Of a stretch of DNA of 5,840 nt, positions 5,693-5,840 are shown one piece after another. How positions within the stretch are numbered: the stretch's first letter is position 1; every line of letters begins with the position of its first letter. The translations under genes were made by a program, and so were the position numbers. Source of the stretch: a bacterium (lineage in GTDB: Bacteria > JAMCPX01); NCBI GenBank assembly GCA_021815065.1, contig JAKAHI010000099.1, positions 1 through 5,840 on the forward strand, in the 5' to 3' direction. The notes under the pieces are model-generated. The model was not told the origin of the DNA, made no database searches, and saw nothing but the letters and a program-made list of their open reading frames with translations.

Positions 5693-5840
5693 ATGAAAAA
5701 AGGTTTAACAAGGATAGTTGCGGCACTGCTGTTTGCACTGCTCATGCCGTCAATGGTATTTGCAGGGTATGAGATCTCGCAATCGCAAACCGGTATGCAC
5801 GGTGCATCGAAAAGTAAGATCTTTATATCGAAAAACAAAT
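5693..5840 (+). CDS. Secreted protein with signal peptide, 5' end only, function unknown
   Basis: The gene starts at ATG 5693, with AAGGAG (5681-5686) 6 bases upstream, and runs off the window after 49 codons. The N-terminus is a textbook Sec signal peptide: KK at 2-3, a hydrophobic core from about 8 to 20, and cleavage after VFA (22-24), giving a mature start GYEISQSQ. The visible mature part (25-49) is polar and Ser/Lys-rich with a SKIFISKNK stretch. No family is certain; the style (short secreted N-terminus, then a basic 'KIFI..NK' strand) recalls DUF4412-like periplasmic proteins, a low-confidence guess. It is not lipidated, since no Cys lies at the cleavage site. The gap of 31 bases after ssb is A-rich and has no terminator, so co-transcription with uppP-ssb is possible. 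Confidence 0.8.
   Translation, partial: MKKGLTRIVAALLFALLMPSMVFAGYEISQSQTGMHGASKSKIFISKNK

Noticed and set aside
5512..5838. Minus-strand open frame of 108 codons across the ssb end and the secreted-protein start
   Set aside because: It is antisense to two genes with good ribosome sites and clear protein features; its translation has no recognisable domain.
1..5840. tRNA, rRNA, CRISPR array, insertion sequence, riboswitch (including c-di-AMP type) or phage attachment site
   Set aside because: I looked for cloverleaf-like or repeated units, transposase-like proteins, terminal inverted repeats and long structured leaders, and found none I could support by eye.

Overview
The window is an ordinary-looking stretch of a bacterial chromosome of moderate GC content with tightly packed genes. 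The linked cdaA-cdaR-glmM order, frequent ATA isoleucine codons, a Gram-negative-type secreted protein at the right edge, and no Firmicutes-specific genes suggest an anaerobic deltaproteobacterium-like (Desulfobacterota-type) organism. This placement is an inference from gene order and style, not a measured phylogeny.

Left block (1-2254, + strand): the end of a CdaA-type diadenylate cyclase, a short two-repeat YbbR/CdaR regulator and a complete phosphoglucosamine mutase GlmM. Both junctions are 4-base ATGA overlaps, so the three are almost certainly one translationally coupled operon joining c-di-AMP synthesis to the UDP-GlcNAc (cell wall precursor) pathway.

Middle block (2255-4267): a 127-base convergent gap holds two compact hairpins. 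It is followed by a minus-strand classical short-chain dehydrogenase (2382-3212) with a hydrophobic/basic tail. Divergent from it is a 315-residue protein (3320-4267) that I recognise, from several motifs in the correct order, as a bacterial member of the Tam41/Mmp37 family, the mitochondrial-type CDP-diacylglycerol synthase. The two divergent genes have good sigma70-like promoters whose -35 boxes lie on top of each other.

Right block (4292-5840, + strand): a promoter precedes an UppP/BacA-family undecaprenyl-diphosphatase-like membrane protein, a single-stranded DNA-binding protein (ssb) and the start of a secreted protein cut by the window edge. The UppP-like protein keeps the PGVSRSG motif but has Ala where the family has its catalytic Glu, and a changed SSxGH motif.

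The genes share a loose envelope theme: c-di-AMP and GlmM for peptidoglycan, a Tam41-like enzyme for phospholipid precursors, and UppP for the lipid carrier. The most interesting items are the Tam41-like protein, the variant UppP active site and the shared divergent promoter. No tRNA, rRNA, CRISPR array, insertion sequence or riboswitch was seen.
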